The position numbers and the translations under genes are program-made. The notes under the pieces were generated by a model, which had not been told where the DNA came from, made no database searches, and saw nothing but the letters and a program-made list of their open reading frames with translations. A DNA stretch of 35,100 nt from DASPTH01 sp035623515 (lineage in GTDB: Bacteria > Actinomycetota > Acidimicrobiia > IMCC26256 > DASPTH01), in NCBI GenBank assembly GCA_035623515.1, contig DASPTH010000332.1, forward strand, positions 1-35,100, given 5' to 3'. How positions within the stretch are numbered: position 1 is the first letter of the stretch; each line of letters starts with the position of its first letter. Positions 24,066 through 32,563 of this stretch are shown piece after piece.

Positions 24066-25007
24066 GTGACCGCGCCTCACCGCCCGAAACCCACCGCCGC
24101 CCAGTACCGGCGTCGGCGGGTCGCGGCTGCCGTCGTGGTGTTGGTGGTGCTCGGCGCGGCGGTGTACGGAGCTGTGGCCGTGAGCCGCGCCGTCGACACG
24201 GGCAGCCGTGCGACGCCGCGTACGCACACCGGCCTCGCCGCCGCCACCGCGGCCTCGGCCACGTCGACGCCGCCCACGACGACGCCGACCACATCCACCT
24301 CGAGCACCACGACCACGAGCACCACGACCACGAGCACCACGACGTCGACGACGACCACGACGCTCGCGCTCTCGCAGGCGGGCCTCGGCCTGCCACCGCA
24401 GCCCCCGCCGACGCCGGTGCCCCTGCCGCCGACGAACCTGGCTCCGGTGTTCAGCCGGATCCCGACCGCGAACAAGGTGATCTTCCTCGGTATCGACGAC
24501 GGCATCGTGCGCGACCCCCAGGTCCTGGACCTCCTCCGCCAGGCGAACATCCCGTTCACGATGTTCCTCGTGCAGGGTGAGGCCGACGCCGGCGCCGACT
24601 ACTGGCACTCCGCACAGTCGGTCGGTGGGATCGTCGAGGACCACACCGTCACCCATCCCGACCTGACCCGCGTGTCCTACGCCCAGCTGCAACGCGAGAT
24701 CTGCGGGCCCCTCGACGACTACCAGAACCTCTTCGGCCGGCGCCCGACGCTCTTCCGCCCGCCCTACGGGACCTACAACCAGAACGTCCAGGCCGTCGCC
24801 GCGTCGTGTGGCCTCAAGGCGCTCGTGTTGTGGAAGGGTTCCACCAACGACGGGCGCTTCGATCTGCAAGAAGGGCCCAACCTGCACCCGGGCGACATCG
24901 TGCTCATGCACTGGCGCACCGACCTGTACGCGAACCTCCAGCGCGTCTTCGACGTCTGCCGCCAGCAGGGCTACGCGATCGCCCGACTCGAGGACTACCT
25001 GAAGTGA
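24066..25007 (+). CDS. Membrane-anchored polysaccharide deacetylase (NodB domain)
   Basis: A 313-residue protein with a basic cytoplasmic start (QYRRRRVA), one membrane helix at about 19-38 and a Thr/Ser-rich spacer at about 67-99. A Pro-rich hinge follows (PPQPPPTPVPLPP), then an extracytoplasmic NodB-type carbohydrate esterase domain from about 137. Motifs: GIDDG (142-146, motif 1), HTVTH (His193, His197; metal ligands), RPPYG (231-235) and LMHW (280-283). Ile replaces the usual Phe in TFDDG. The expected role is deacetylation of cell-wall or surface polysaccharide. GTG at 24066 is chosen because it gives a normal signal-anchor; an earlier GTG-type start at 23997 would add unrelated residues. 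It is not part of the island by strand or operator. Confidence 0.9.
   Translation: MTAPHRPKPTAAQYRRRRVAAAVVVLVVLGAAVYGAVAVSRAVDTGSRATPRTHTGLAAATAASATSTPPTTTPTTSTSSTTTTSTTTTSTTTSTTTTTLALSQAGLGLPPQPPPTPVPLPPTNLAPVFSRIPTANKVIFLGIDDGIVRDPQVLDLLRQANIPFTMFLVQGEADAGADYWHSAQSVGGIVEDHTVTHPDLTRVSYAQLQREICGPLDDYQNLFGRRPTLFRPPYGTYNQNVQAVAASCGLKALVLWKGSTNDGRFDLQEGPNLHPGDIVLMHWRTDLYANLQRVFDVCRQQGYAIARLEDYLK
24301..24344 (+). repeat. 15-bp tandem repeat coding the Thr/Ser linker
   Basis: The unit CGAGCACCACGACCA is repeated 2.9 times inside the deacetylase gene and encodes (S)TTTT-type linker residues. Because it is 15 bp long, copy-number change would keep the frame and vary spacer length between membrane and enzyme domain. 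Confidence 0.8.
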
Positions 25008-25040
25008 CGGCACGCCCCGCGCGCCGAGCCCACCTCCACG

Positions 25041-25859
25041 TCAGCTTCGAGGACCCCGCCGGGCGAGCTCGTACGCGAACGTGAGGTGCTGCTCGAAGAC
25101 GCCGTCCGGACAGCACGCGAGCAGCCGTCGCCGAAGGTCGTCCTCGAACTCGGCACTCCGGTGTTCGAGCACGGTCCGATTCAGGACCGACGTCGAGTAG
25201 ACGAACCCGCTGAGCGACTCGACGCTCCAACGCTCGTCGACGGCGAACTCGAAGCGGCCCTCGTAGACGAGCCCGGCTCTCGCGAGCACCCGCTCGTGCG
25301 GGTCGCGGTCCATGGCGGCTTCCCACCCGTCCGGTACGCGATCTCGCGCGCCCACCGCGTCCGTCCACTGCTCGAGCGTGTCGTCGAGGACACGTTGCCA
25401 CGACCGGTCGCCGCGCCACGGCGTCCCGCCCCAGAGGAGCGCGACACATCCCCCGTCGGGCAGGTGCGCGGTCACGCGCGTAGCGACGGCATCACGATGC
25501 AGACGGTGGAACGCGTTCCCGATCGTGACGAGGTCGAAGGCGCCCTCGAGTGCCACAGCCTCGGCCGCGGCGGCGATCCAACGGATGTTGGTGACGCCGG
25601 CGCGCCGCGCCTTGCGCTCGGCGAACTCGACCGATTCCGCTTCCAGGTCGACCGCCCAGACCTCGGCGACGTCCCTCGCCAGGGCACAGGCGATCTGCCC
25701 GGTTCCGCACGCGAGGTCGAGCAGCCGGCCGTCACCCAGGACGGGGACGCGGGCTCGCAGGTCGTCGAGCAGCGACGCCGGGTACGGAGGCCGGAACCGG
25801 TCGTAGTACCCGGCCGTGCCCCGGTAGAGGTCCTTGCGGTACCGCAGCTCGCCCGCCAC
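25041..25859 (-). CDS. Class I SAM-dependent methyltransferase
   Basis: A 272-residue Rossmann-fold methyltransferase. The N-terminus LYRGTAGYYDRFRPPYP is typical of its family. Motif I is LLDLACGTGQIACALA (about 46-61), with acidic loop VDLEAESVEFAE and post-motif DLVTIGNAFHRLHRD. The middle part GGCVALLWGGTPW and C-terminal SSFVYSTS-like GFVYSTSVLNRT suggest a small-molecule substrate. The GTG at 25859 has no good ribosome-binding site, but homology starts right after it. The first about 128 bases overlap, in another frame, the 3' run-on of the AMMECR1 gene, so it may depend on translation of that gene. Last gene of the AmmeMemoRadiSam operon. Confidence 0.88.
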   Translation of the reverse strand: MAGELRYRKDLYRGTAGYYDRFRPPYPASLLDDLRARVPVLGDGRLLDLACGTGQIACALARDVAEVWAVDLEAESVEFAERKARRAGVTNIRWIAAAAEAVALEGAFDLVTIGNAFHRLHRDAVATRVTAHLPDGGCVALLWGGTPWRGDRSWQRVLDDTLEQWTDAVGARDRVPDGWEAAMDRDPHERVLARAGLVYEGRFEFAVDERWSVESLSGFVYSTSVLNRTVLEHRSAEFEDDLRRRLLACCPDGVFEQHLTFAYELARRGPRS

Positions 25860-26574
25860 CGAGTGATCGTGGCACGCGCGCGCCGGAAACCGCCGACGAC
25901 GCCGGCGCGCGCGGACCCGGCGAGCCGAACTCGTCGGTGGTGTAGCGGAGCACGCGCGTGCCCGGGAGCCAGACGTCGCGCGGGAGCCCCGCCTTGGCCC
26001 AGAGCGCGTCGAGGAAGCCGTCGACGTCGGGGAGGTGACGCCACACCGACGGCAGGAGCGTGGAGTGGTGGCCGGGTGCGTCGAGGACCAGGCCGTCGAC
26101 GCCGGGGCGGACCGCGTCGGAGACTTCCCTCGTCGACTCGGCGGCCAGCAGATTCGGTTCCGAGAGCACCGACACCTTGATGCTCATCATCACGTAGTCG
26201 AGGTGCGTGATCGGTGGCACGCGCGGATCGGCGAACGCGGCGCCGAGGGCGTGACGAGCGACCGAGACCGCGAGCGGCTCCCGTGCTTCGAGCGTGCCGA
26301 TGCAACCGAGGAGCTGGGTCCCGCGCTCGAGGGTGACGAACGTCGCCGCGGGCTCCCACAACCGCGCGTCCCGGATCTCGTCGGGGCTCGGGAGCTGCGC
26401 CCGCCCGGAGGTGAGCGCGACGGCGAGCGTCTCCTCCGCGACCTCGAGAACGGTCGCGCGCAGCTGCGTGTCGAGCCCGCTCCAGCTTTCCGCTCTCGGC
26501 GGCTCCGACACTCCAAATCCGCTCCGGCCCCGCTCGCTGCTCGGCGGGATACCCGCCTCACCACGCTCGCTCAC
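25732..26574 (-). CDS. amrA: AMMECR1-domain protein (AmmeMemoRadiSam protein A) with C-terminal run-on
   Basis: A 280-residue frame. The AMMECR1 domain covers about residues 35-217: WEPAATFVTLERGTQLLGCIGTLEAREPL (conserved GCIGxL), ARHALGAAFADPRVPP, IKVSVLSEP, DGLVLDAPGHHSTLLPSVW and the usual ending RVLRYTTDEF. After that Phe216 (near 25927) the frame runs 64 more residues of Pro/Arg/Gly-rich sequence with no domain character, the last about 42 overlapping the methyltransferase start. Either an ancestral stop was lost or a frameshift occurred. The GTG at 26574 overlaps the MEMO stop (GTGA). The molecular role of the family is not established. Confidence 0.85.
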   Translation of the reverse strand: MSERGEAGIPPSSERGRSGFGVSEPPRAESWSGLDTQLRATVLEVAEETLAVALTSGRAQLPSPDEIRDARLWEPAATFVTLERGTQLLGCIGTLEAREPLAVSVARHALGAAFADPRVPPITHLDYVMMSIKVSVLSEPNLLAAESTREVSDAVRPGVDGLVLDAPGHHSTLLPSVWRHLPDVDGFLDALWAKAGLPRDVWLPGTRVLRYTTDEFGSPGPRAPASSAVSGARVPRSLGGGRAAVPQGPLPGHGRVLRPVPASVPGVAARRPASPRPRPG

Positions 26575-27379
26575 GATGTCGTTCCTTCCCAGGCGAAGGC
26601 GCCGTAGCCCACGACGCGGTCGCGGGAGCCGGCCGTGTCACCAGACGAACGAAGGTCGAGGAGACGAGCGCGGAGCTCGTGCGCGTGAGGCACCAGGAGC
26701 AACCCGCGCAATCCGTACGAGCCGCAGGCCACCTCCGGGTGGATCCGGGCGACGTTGCCGGCGAGGATCGCATCTGCAGTCTCGCGGTCGACGGCGCGCG
26801 CGGCGTCGTACGACAGGTAGTGGCTGAGGTCGCTGCTCACGACGACGAGCGTCTCGGGCCCGCCCCACACGCGGTCGAGCGCGGCGGCCACGACCTCCGG
26901 TTCGGCGTGGCCGACGGCGAGCGGCAGCAGACGGAACTCGCCGAGCACGCGCGTCAGGAACGGGAGCTGGACCTCGAGGCTGTGCTCGGGCGCGTGGGCG
27001 CGGTCGTCGACGCGCACGCCGGGAACCTCGAGCACGGCACGCCGGGCTTCGTCGTCGATCGGGACGAGGCCGAAGGGTGTGGCCCACGCGTCGGCGGAGG
27101 TGACGCCGACTCCATGGAGCGGTACGAAGTGCGCGGGGCCGAGGAGGACGACGCGTTCGATCGTGTCGCGAGCCGCGGCCAACGTGGCGTACGCGGTCGC
27201 GGCGACCGGGCCCGAGTACACGTAGCCCGCGTGCGGCACGAGCAGCACCTTGGGCGCGGGACCGGAAGACGGGGCCGCGTCGGCGAGGTAGCCGTCGACC
27301 TCACGCGCGAGCGCGTCGGCGCGGGCCGGATAGAAGGTGCCCGCGACCGCGGGCGGGCGCACGAGGAGGTCGGTCGGGC

Positions 27380-27383
<4 letters not shown>
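26571..27383 (-). CDS. amrB: MEMO1-family protein (AmmeMemoRadiSam protein B)
   Basis: A 270-residue MEMO1-like protein, a fold related to class III extradiol dioxygenases. Characteristic segments: RPPAVAGTFYPA (8-19), VLLVPHAGYVYSG with the first site His, VVLLGPAHFVPLHG, HAPEHSLEVQLPFL, VVVSSDLSHYLSYDAA and a C-terminal ACGSYGLRGLLLV with the conserved Cys. The GTG at 27383 lies in the stop of the radical SAM gene (GTGA) and its own stop overlaps the AMMECR1 start. The three-gene order radical SAM - MEMO - AMMECR1 is the AmmeMemoRadiSam arrangement. The function in bacteria is unknown. Confidence 0.92.
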
Positions 27384-28477
<1,094 letters not shown>

Positions 28478-28564
28478 AGTTCAAGTCTGACGTCGGGGCG
28501 ACCCGGGATATTCCGCGTCGCGTTCGAATTCTCGCGCGCGGCACCCTCGGCCGCCGGCGCCGGT

Positions 28565-29107
28565 TCAGCGTTCGTACGTGCAGACGATCGTGCCGCGGGC
28601 GAGCGTGTTGTGCGTGAGGTTGAAGCCCACGTAGGCGGGGGTCGCGTTCTCGTCGAGTCCCAGCGTCGGCACACCGAGCGCGTGGACGGCGAACACGTAC
28701 CGGTGCTGACCGTGACCCGGAGGGGGCGCGGCGCCGACGTAGCCCGGCGCTCCGGTGTCGTTCCGGGCTTGGATGGCACCGCTCGGCAGTGTCGCCGTGT
28801 CACCGCTGCCCGCCCCGCGCGGCAACTCGTTCACGTCGGCCGGGATGTCGAAGATCACCCAGTGCCAGAACCCGCTGCCCGTTGGCGCGTCGGGATCGAA
28901 GCACGTCACCGCGAAGGACTTCGTCTCGGGCGGCGCGCCCGACCATTGCAGGTGTGGCGAGAGGTTGTCGCCCGTGCACCCCATGATGTCGGCGACGTGG
29001 GGGTTCGGGAGCGGCGCCTCGTGCTCGATGTCGTCGCTCGTGACCGTGAGCTCGGGCACCGGCGGCAGGAAGTCGTGCGGCAGCGGCGGACGGGCGGCAT
29101 CGGTCAT
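28565..29107 (-). CDS. YbhB/YbcL (PEBP/Raf-kinase-inhibitor-like) family protein
   Basis: A 180-residue PEBP-fold protein. The ligand-pocket motifs are clear: TGDNLSPHLQWSGAPPETKSFAVTCFDPDAPTGSGFWHWVIFDIP, with D-P-D-A-P and the G-x-HW segment, then GYVGAAPPPGHGQHRYVFAVHAL. Bacterial members are of uncertain role; some affect stress or kinase signalling or bind small ligands. ATG at 29107 with GAGGAGG eight bases upstream. No signal peptide. It stands alone, with 87 bases to the radical SAM gene start downstream. Confidence 0.93.
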   Translation of the reverse strand: MTDAARPPLPHDFLPPVPELTVTSDDIEHEAPLPNPHVADIMGCTGDNLSPHLQWSGAPPETKSFAVTCFDPDAPTGSGFWHWVIFDIPADVNELPRGAGSGDTATLPSGAIQARNDTGAPGYVGAAPPPGHGQHRYVFAVHALGVPTLGLDENATPAYVGFNLTHNTLARGTIVCTYER

Positions 29108-29174
29108 GGTCGGTCCTCCTCACAACCGGGCCGGATCGGCTCGGACACACGCTGCAACGTACGCCTGCCGGGAC

Positions 29175-30104
29175 TCAGCGGAAGGCCGGTAGTACCTCTT
29201 CGGCGATCCAGTGCAAGCCGTCGAGGTGTTCGGCGAGCGACTCGGCGGGCGGTGCCGGGACCGACGTCCACGTCACCCCGATGTCCTGGAGGTGTCCGAT
29301 GGCGTCGACCATAAGCTGCTTGCCGGTGGGAGTGGCGCCGCGACCACCCGCGTCGTCGAGCGGCCGGTGCTCTCCGTCGACGGCGAGGATGGTGACGGGC
29401 ATCGACACGTCGAACGGCCGCGTCCGCGTCTCGAACTCGGGCAGCGCGCGGAGGTAGCGGAGGCAACCCGGCAGCTGCTCCGCGGTGATCAGCCAGGGAT
29501 ACCAGCCGTCGTGGCGCGCCGCGCGACGCATGGCCGCTCGGGAGTTGCCACCGATCCAGACAGCCGGATGCGGTTCCTGGACCGGCTTCGGCTCGAAGGC
29601 GATCTGCTCGAACTCGACGAACCGGCCGTGGAACTCGGGCGTCTCGTTCGTCCAGAGCTCGATCATGGCGGCGAGGTATTCGTCGGTGATGCGCCCGCGC
29701 TCGTGGAACGGAACCCGGAGCGCCGCGAACTCGCGCTCTGCGTGCCCGACGCCGACCGACAGTCGCACTCGTCCACCGGTGAGCCGATCGAGTGTCGACA
29801 CCGCCTTCGCGAGCACGACGGGGTGGTGGTACGGGAGCACGATGACGCTCGAATCGACGATCAGGCGCGTGGTCGCGCCGGCCACGAACGCCATGGCCGT
29901 GAACGCGTGCGACCAGAACGACCCCATCGACTCGACCATCTCGACGGGCATCACGATGTGCTCGGGGATCGCGATGGAGTCGAACCCCAGCTCGTCGACG
30001 GTCCGGGCGACGAGCTGGAAGTCGGCGGCGCTCATGGTGGCTTCCCACTCCCGCGCAACCGGCGGGTAGCGCATCACCCCTGGCAGACCGGTCGCGAACT
30101 TCAT
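29175..30104 (-). CDS. LLM-class (probably F420-dependent) oxidoreductase
   Basis: A 309-residue luciferase-like TIM-barrel oxidoreductase. Family marks: LVARTVDELGFDSIAIPEHIVMP (about 30-52), ATTRLIVDSSVIVLPYHHPVVLAKAVSTLDRLTGGRVRLSVGVGHAEREFAALRVPFHERGRITDEYL, PKPVQEPHPAVWIGGNSRAAMRRAARHDGWYPW. This pattern is that of actinobacterial F420-dependent LLM enzymes, although FMN use cannot be excluded. ATG at 30104 with GGAGGAAGC directly upstream. The substrate is unknown. Confidence 0.93.
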   Translation of the reverse strand: MKFATGLPGVMRYPPVAREWEATMSAADFQLVARTVDELGFDSIAIPEHIVMPVEMVESMGSFWSHAFTAMAFVAGATTRLIVDSSVIVLPYHHPVVLAKAVSTLDRLTGGRVRLSVGVGHAEREFAALRVPFHERGRITDEYLAAMIELWTNETPEFHGRFVEFEQIAFEPKPVQEPHPAVWIGGNSRAAMRRAARHDGWYPWLITAEQLPGCLRYLRALPEFETRTRPFDVSMPVTILAVDGEHRPLDDAGGRGATPTGKQLMVDAIGHLQDIGVTWTSVPAPPAESLAEHLDGLHWIAEEVLPAFR

Positions 30105-30153
30105 GCTTCCTCCGGACGGCTCGGAGACGACGCCGGCCGTGAGTGGAACCAGG

Positions 30154-31029
30154 TCAAGTCACGGTCCAGATGGCGGCAACGACTGGGTTCGTCAGTGATC
30201 GTTCGCGGACGCAGAGCGCGATGCGGAGCTCGGGGAGCGCGGGGTTGACGGTGAGCGCGGTCACGGAGTTGCGGAGCGCGCTCTTGTCGAGAACGAGCTT
30301 CGGGACGACGCCGACGCCGCACCCCAGGGCGACGAGGGAGAGGATCGCTTCGTGGCCTTCGATCTCCGCGTAGATGGTCGGGCGGACGGCGCGCCGGTCG
30401 AGCCAGTCGTCGACGTCGTCGCGCACGACGCCGTGAGCCGGGAGCACGAGTGGCACCCCGGACCAGTCGATCCGTCGACGTTCGACCGCTCGCCGGATCG
30501 TCCCGTCGGCTCTGGGTGCCACGAAGACGACCGGCGTCGTACCGAGGTGGCGGCTGGCGATGCCGGCGGGCAGCCGCTCCGGGAGGGCGGCGATGCTCGC
30601 GTCGATGTGACCGCCGCGGAGTTGGTCGATGGCGTCCGCGACGTAGCCGGTGGCGAGCTCGACGCGGATCCCGGGATGCCGCCGCCGGAGCTTGCCGAGG
30701 AGCTCGGGAACGACGCTCTGTGCGGCGGTGACCGTGCAGTACAGGTGCAGCGTGCCGGTGAGCGACCCTTGGTGCTGGGCGCGTTCGCCGTCGTAGCGGT
30801 GCCACTCGTCGAGCACCGCGAGGGCGTGGCGGCGGAACCGCTCCCCCGCAGGGGTGAGCGTGACGTAGTGGTGGGACCGCTCGAACAGCGGCTCGTCGAG
30901 TTGGGACTCGAGGCGTTGGATCGATCGAGTCAGCGCGGACGGGCTGACGTGGCAGGCGCGTGCCGCGCGCCCGAAGTGCAACGTACGGGTCAGCTCGACG
31001 AACTGCCGGAGCGGCTCGTACTCGTTCAT
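30154..31029 (-). CDS. ilvY: LysR-type regulator IlvY
   Basis: A 291-residue LysR-family regulator. The winged HTH is RQFVELTRTLHFGRAARACHVSPSALTRSIQRLESQLDEPLF, which together with QGSLTGTLHLYCTVTAAQSVVPELL, GHIDASIAALPERLP and EIEGHEAILSLVALGCGVGVVPKLVL matches the enterobacterial IlvY pattern closely. In Escherichia coli IlvY senses acetohydroxy acids and activates the divergent ilvC; the same divergent layout is seen here, with repeated TTGCA/GCAAC half-sites in between. ATG at 31029. An ilvY-type regulator is unexpected in a high-GC actinobacterium and suggests the ilvY-ilvC pair moved together. Confidence 0.9.
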   Translation of the reverse strand: MNEYEPLRQFVELTRTLHFGRAARACHVSPSALTRSIQRLESQLDEPLFERSHHYVTLTPAGERFRRHALAVLDEWHRYDGERAQHQGSLTGTLHLYCTVTAAQSVVPELLGKLRRRHPGIRVELATGYVADAIDQLRGGHIDASIAALPERLPAGIASRHLGTTPVVFVAPRADGTIRRAVERRRIDWSGVPLVLPAHGVVRDDVDDWLDRRAVRPTIYAEIEGHEAILSLVALGCGVGVVPKLVLDKSALRNSVTALTVNPALPELRIALCVRERSLTNPVVAAIWTVT

Positions 31030-31030
31030 G

Positions 31031-31056
31031 TTGCACCGGCTGCAACGTGCTGTTGC
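31031..31056. promoter_or_regulatory. Candidate IlvY operator (phased half-sites)
   Basis: TTGCA (31031-31035), TGCAAC (31041-31046) and GTTGC (31052-31056) form two overlapping inverted repeats, TTGCA-N5-TGCAA and GCAAC-N5-GTTGC, about one helical turn apart. The site starts one base beyond the ilvY start codon and lies about 47-73 bases before ilvC, as expected for LysR control of a divergent pair. Confidence 0.7.
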
Positions 31057-31102
31057 GATCTTGTCGATTTACGCATCACGAGCAGGAGGGTACAACCGTG
31101 CG

Positions 31103-32563
31103 ATGGACAGCAAGGTCTTCGATCTCGTGGAGCTCGACCTGGGCGGCACCCCGGAACAGGTCCTCGTCGGAGGTCGACACCTGTTCCCCGCTCTGCGCGA
31201 CGCGTTCGCCGGCGTGACGCGGATCGGGGTCATCGGGTGGGGTCCGCAGGGGCGGGCCCAGGCGTTGAACCTGCGCGACTCCCTCGCGGGGTCCGAGATC
31301 ACGGTCGCGGTCGGGCTTCGCGAAGGATCGCGGTCGTTCGACGACGCCCGACGCGAGGGGTTCTCCGAAGCGGACGGCACGCTCGGCGAGATGTTCGACG
31401 TGATCCGCCGTTCCGACCTGGTCATCTTGCTCATCGCCGACGCCGCGCTCGCGGACCTCTGCGACGAGATCTTCCGCGCCGTGAAGCCGAACACGGTGAT
31501 CGGCCTCGCGCACGGGTTCCTGGTCGCGCACCTGCACGAGACGCGCCGGCGCTTCCCCTCCGGGACGTCGGTCATCGGCGTCTGCCCGAAGGGCATGGGC
31601 GCGTCGGTCCGCCGGCTCTACGAACAGGGTCGAGCGATCGACGGTGCCGGCATCAACTGCAGCGTCGCGGTCCATCAAGACGTCGACGGGCGCGCCACCG
31701 ACATCGCGCTCGGCTGGGCGGTTGCGCTCGGCGCACCGTTCATCTTCGAAACGACGCTGCGCTCCGAGTGCCTCTCGGACATCACCGGGGAACGGGCGAT
31801 CCTGCTCGGGATCCCGCATGCGATCGCCGAGGCCGTGTACCGGCGATGCATCGAGCTCGGCGACGCACCGGCGCGGGCCTTCGTGCGATCGACCGAGTCG
31901 ATGACCGGTCCGCTCGCGCGCAGGATCTCCGCGGGTGGACTCCGCGCCGTCCTCGACGGTCTCCACGGCGACGACCGACGCGTCTTCGACAACGCCTACT
32001 GCGCGACCTACGAGGCGTTCGTTCCGCTCGTCACCGAGCTCTACGACGAAGTCGAGTGCGGCAACGAGATCACCAGTGTGCGACTCGCCACCCGTCGGCT
32101 CCGCGACCACCCGATGGCACCCGTCGACGGGAGCCGCATGTGGCTCGTCGGCCGGGAGGTTCGAGCAGACCGCGACGACCTCGACGTTCCGGTCGATCCG
32201 CTGACGGCCGGGATCTTCTGCGGCGCCATGGTCGCGCAGATCGACTCGCTCCGTGACCGGAACCACCCCTGGTCGGAGATCGCCAACGAGTCCGTCATCG
32301 AGCTCGTCGACTCCTTGATCCCGTACATGCACGCCCGCGGCGTCGCCTACATGATCGACAACTGCTCGACCACGGCGCGTCTCGGAGCCCGCAAGTGGGC
32401 ACCCCGTTTCGAGGCCGCGATCACCCAACTGGTCTTCCCCGTCCTCGACGGCGCCGGCGGCTACGACGCCGCGCGCATCGCCGCGCTCGAGCACCACCCC
32501 ATCCACGGCGTCCTCGCCACGATCGCCGACTACCGACCCGCGCTCGACATCGCCGTCGCGTGA
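31103..32563 (+). CDS. ilvC: Ketol-acid reductoisomerase, long (class II), plant-like
   Basis: A 486-residue ketol-acid reductoisomerase, the second step of valine/isoleucine synthesis. Class I enzymes common in actinobacteria are about 335 aa; this is the long form with the duplicated C-terminal domain. The NADPH motif is GVIGWGPQGRAQALNLRDS. Segments strikingly like chloroplast enzymes are NCSVAVHQDVDGRATDIALGW, SDITGERAILLG, ANESVIELVDSLIPYMHARG, IDNCSTTARLGARKWAPRF and HPIHGVLATIADYRPALDIAV. ATG at 31103; AGGAGGG lies 13 bases upstream, rather far. Its stop overlaps the aminotransferase start (GTGA). Control by IlvY from the divergent gene is likely. Confidence 0.95.
   Translation: MDSKVFDLVELDLGGTPEQVLVGGRHLFPALRDAFAGVTRIGVIGWGPQGRAQALNLRDSLAGSEITVAVGLREGSRSFDDARREGFSEADGTLGEMFDVIRRSDLVILLIADAALADLCDEIFRAVKPNTVIGLAHGFLVAHLHETRRRFPSGTSVIGVCPKGMGASVRRLYEQGRAIDGAGINCSVAVHQDVDGRATDIALGWAVALGAPFIFETTLRSECLSDITGERAILLGIPHAIAEAVYRRCIELGDAPARAFVRSTESMTGPLARRISAGGLRAVLDGLHGDDRRVFDNAYCATYEAFVPLVTELYDEVECGNEITSVRLATRRLRDHPMAPVDGSRMWLVGREVRADRDDLDVPVDPLTAGIFCGAMVAQIDSLRDRNHPWSEIANESVIELVDSLIPYMHARGVAYMIDNCSTTARLGARKWAPRFEAAITQLVFPVLDGAGGYDAARIAALEHHPIHGVLATIADYRPALDIAVA

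Noticed and set aside
30150..30165. GTCAAG-like half-site near the end of ilvY
   Set aside because: Only one arm is present, with no partner at the 6-base spacing, and it lies at a 3' end, not at a promoter.
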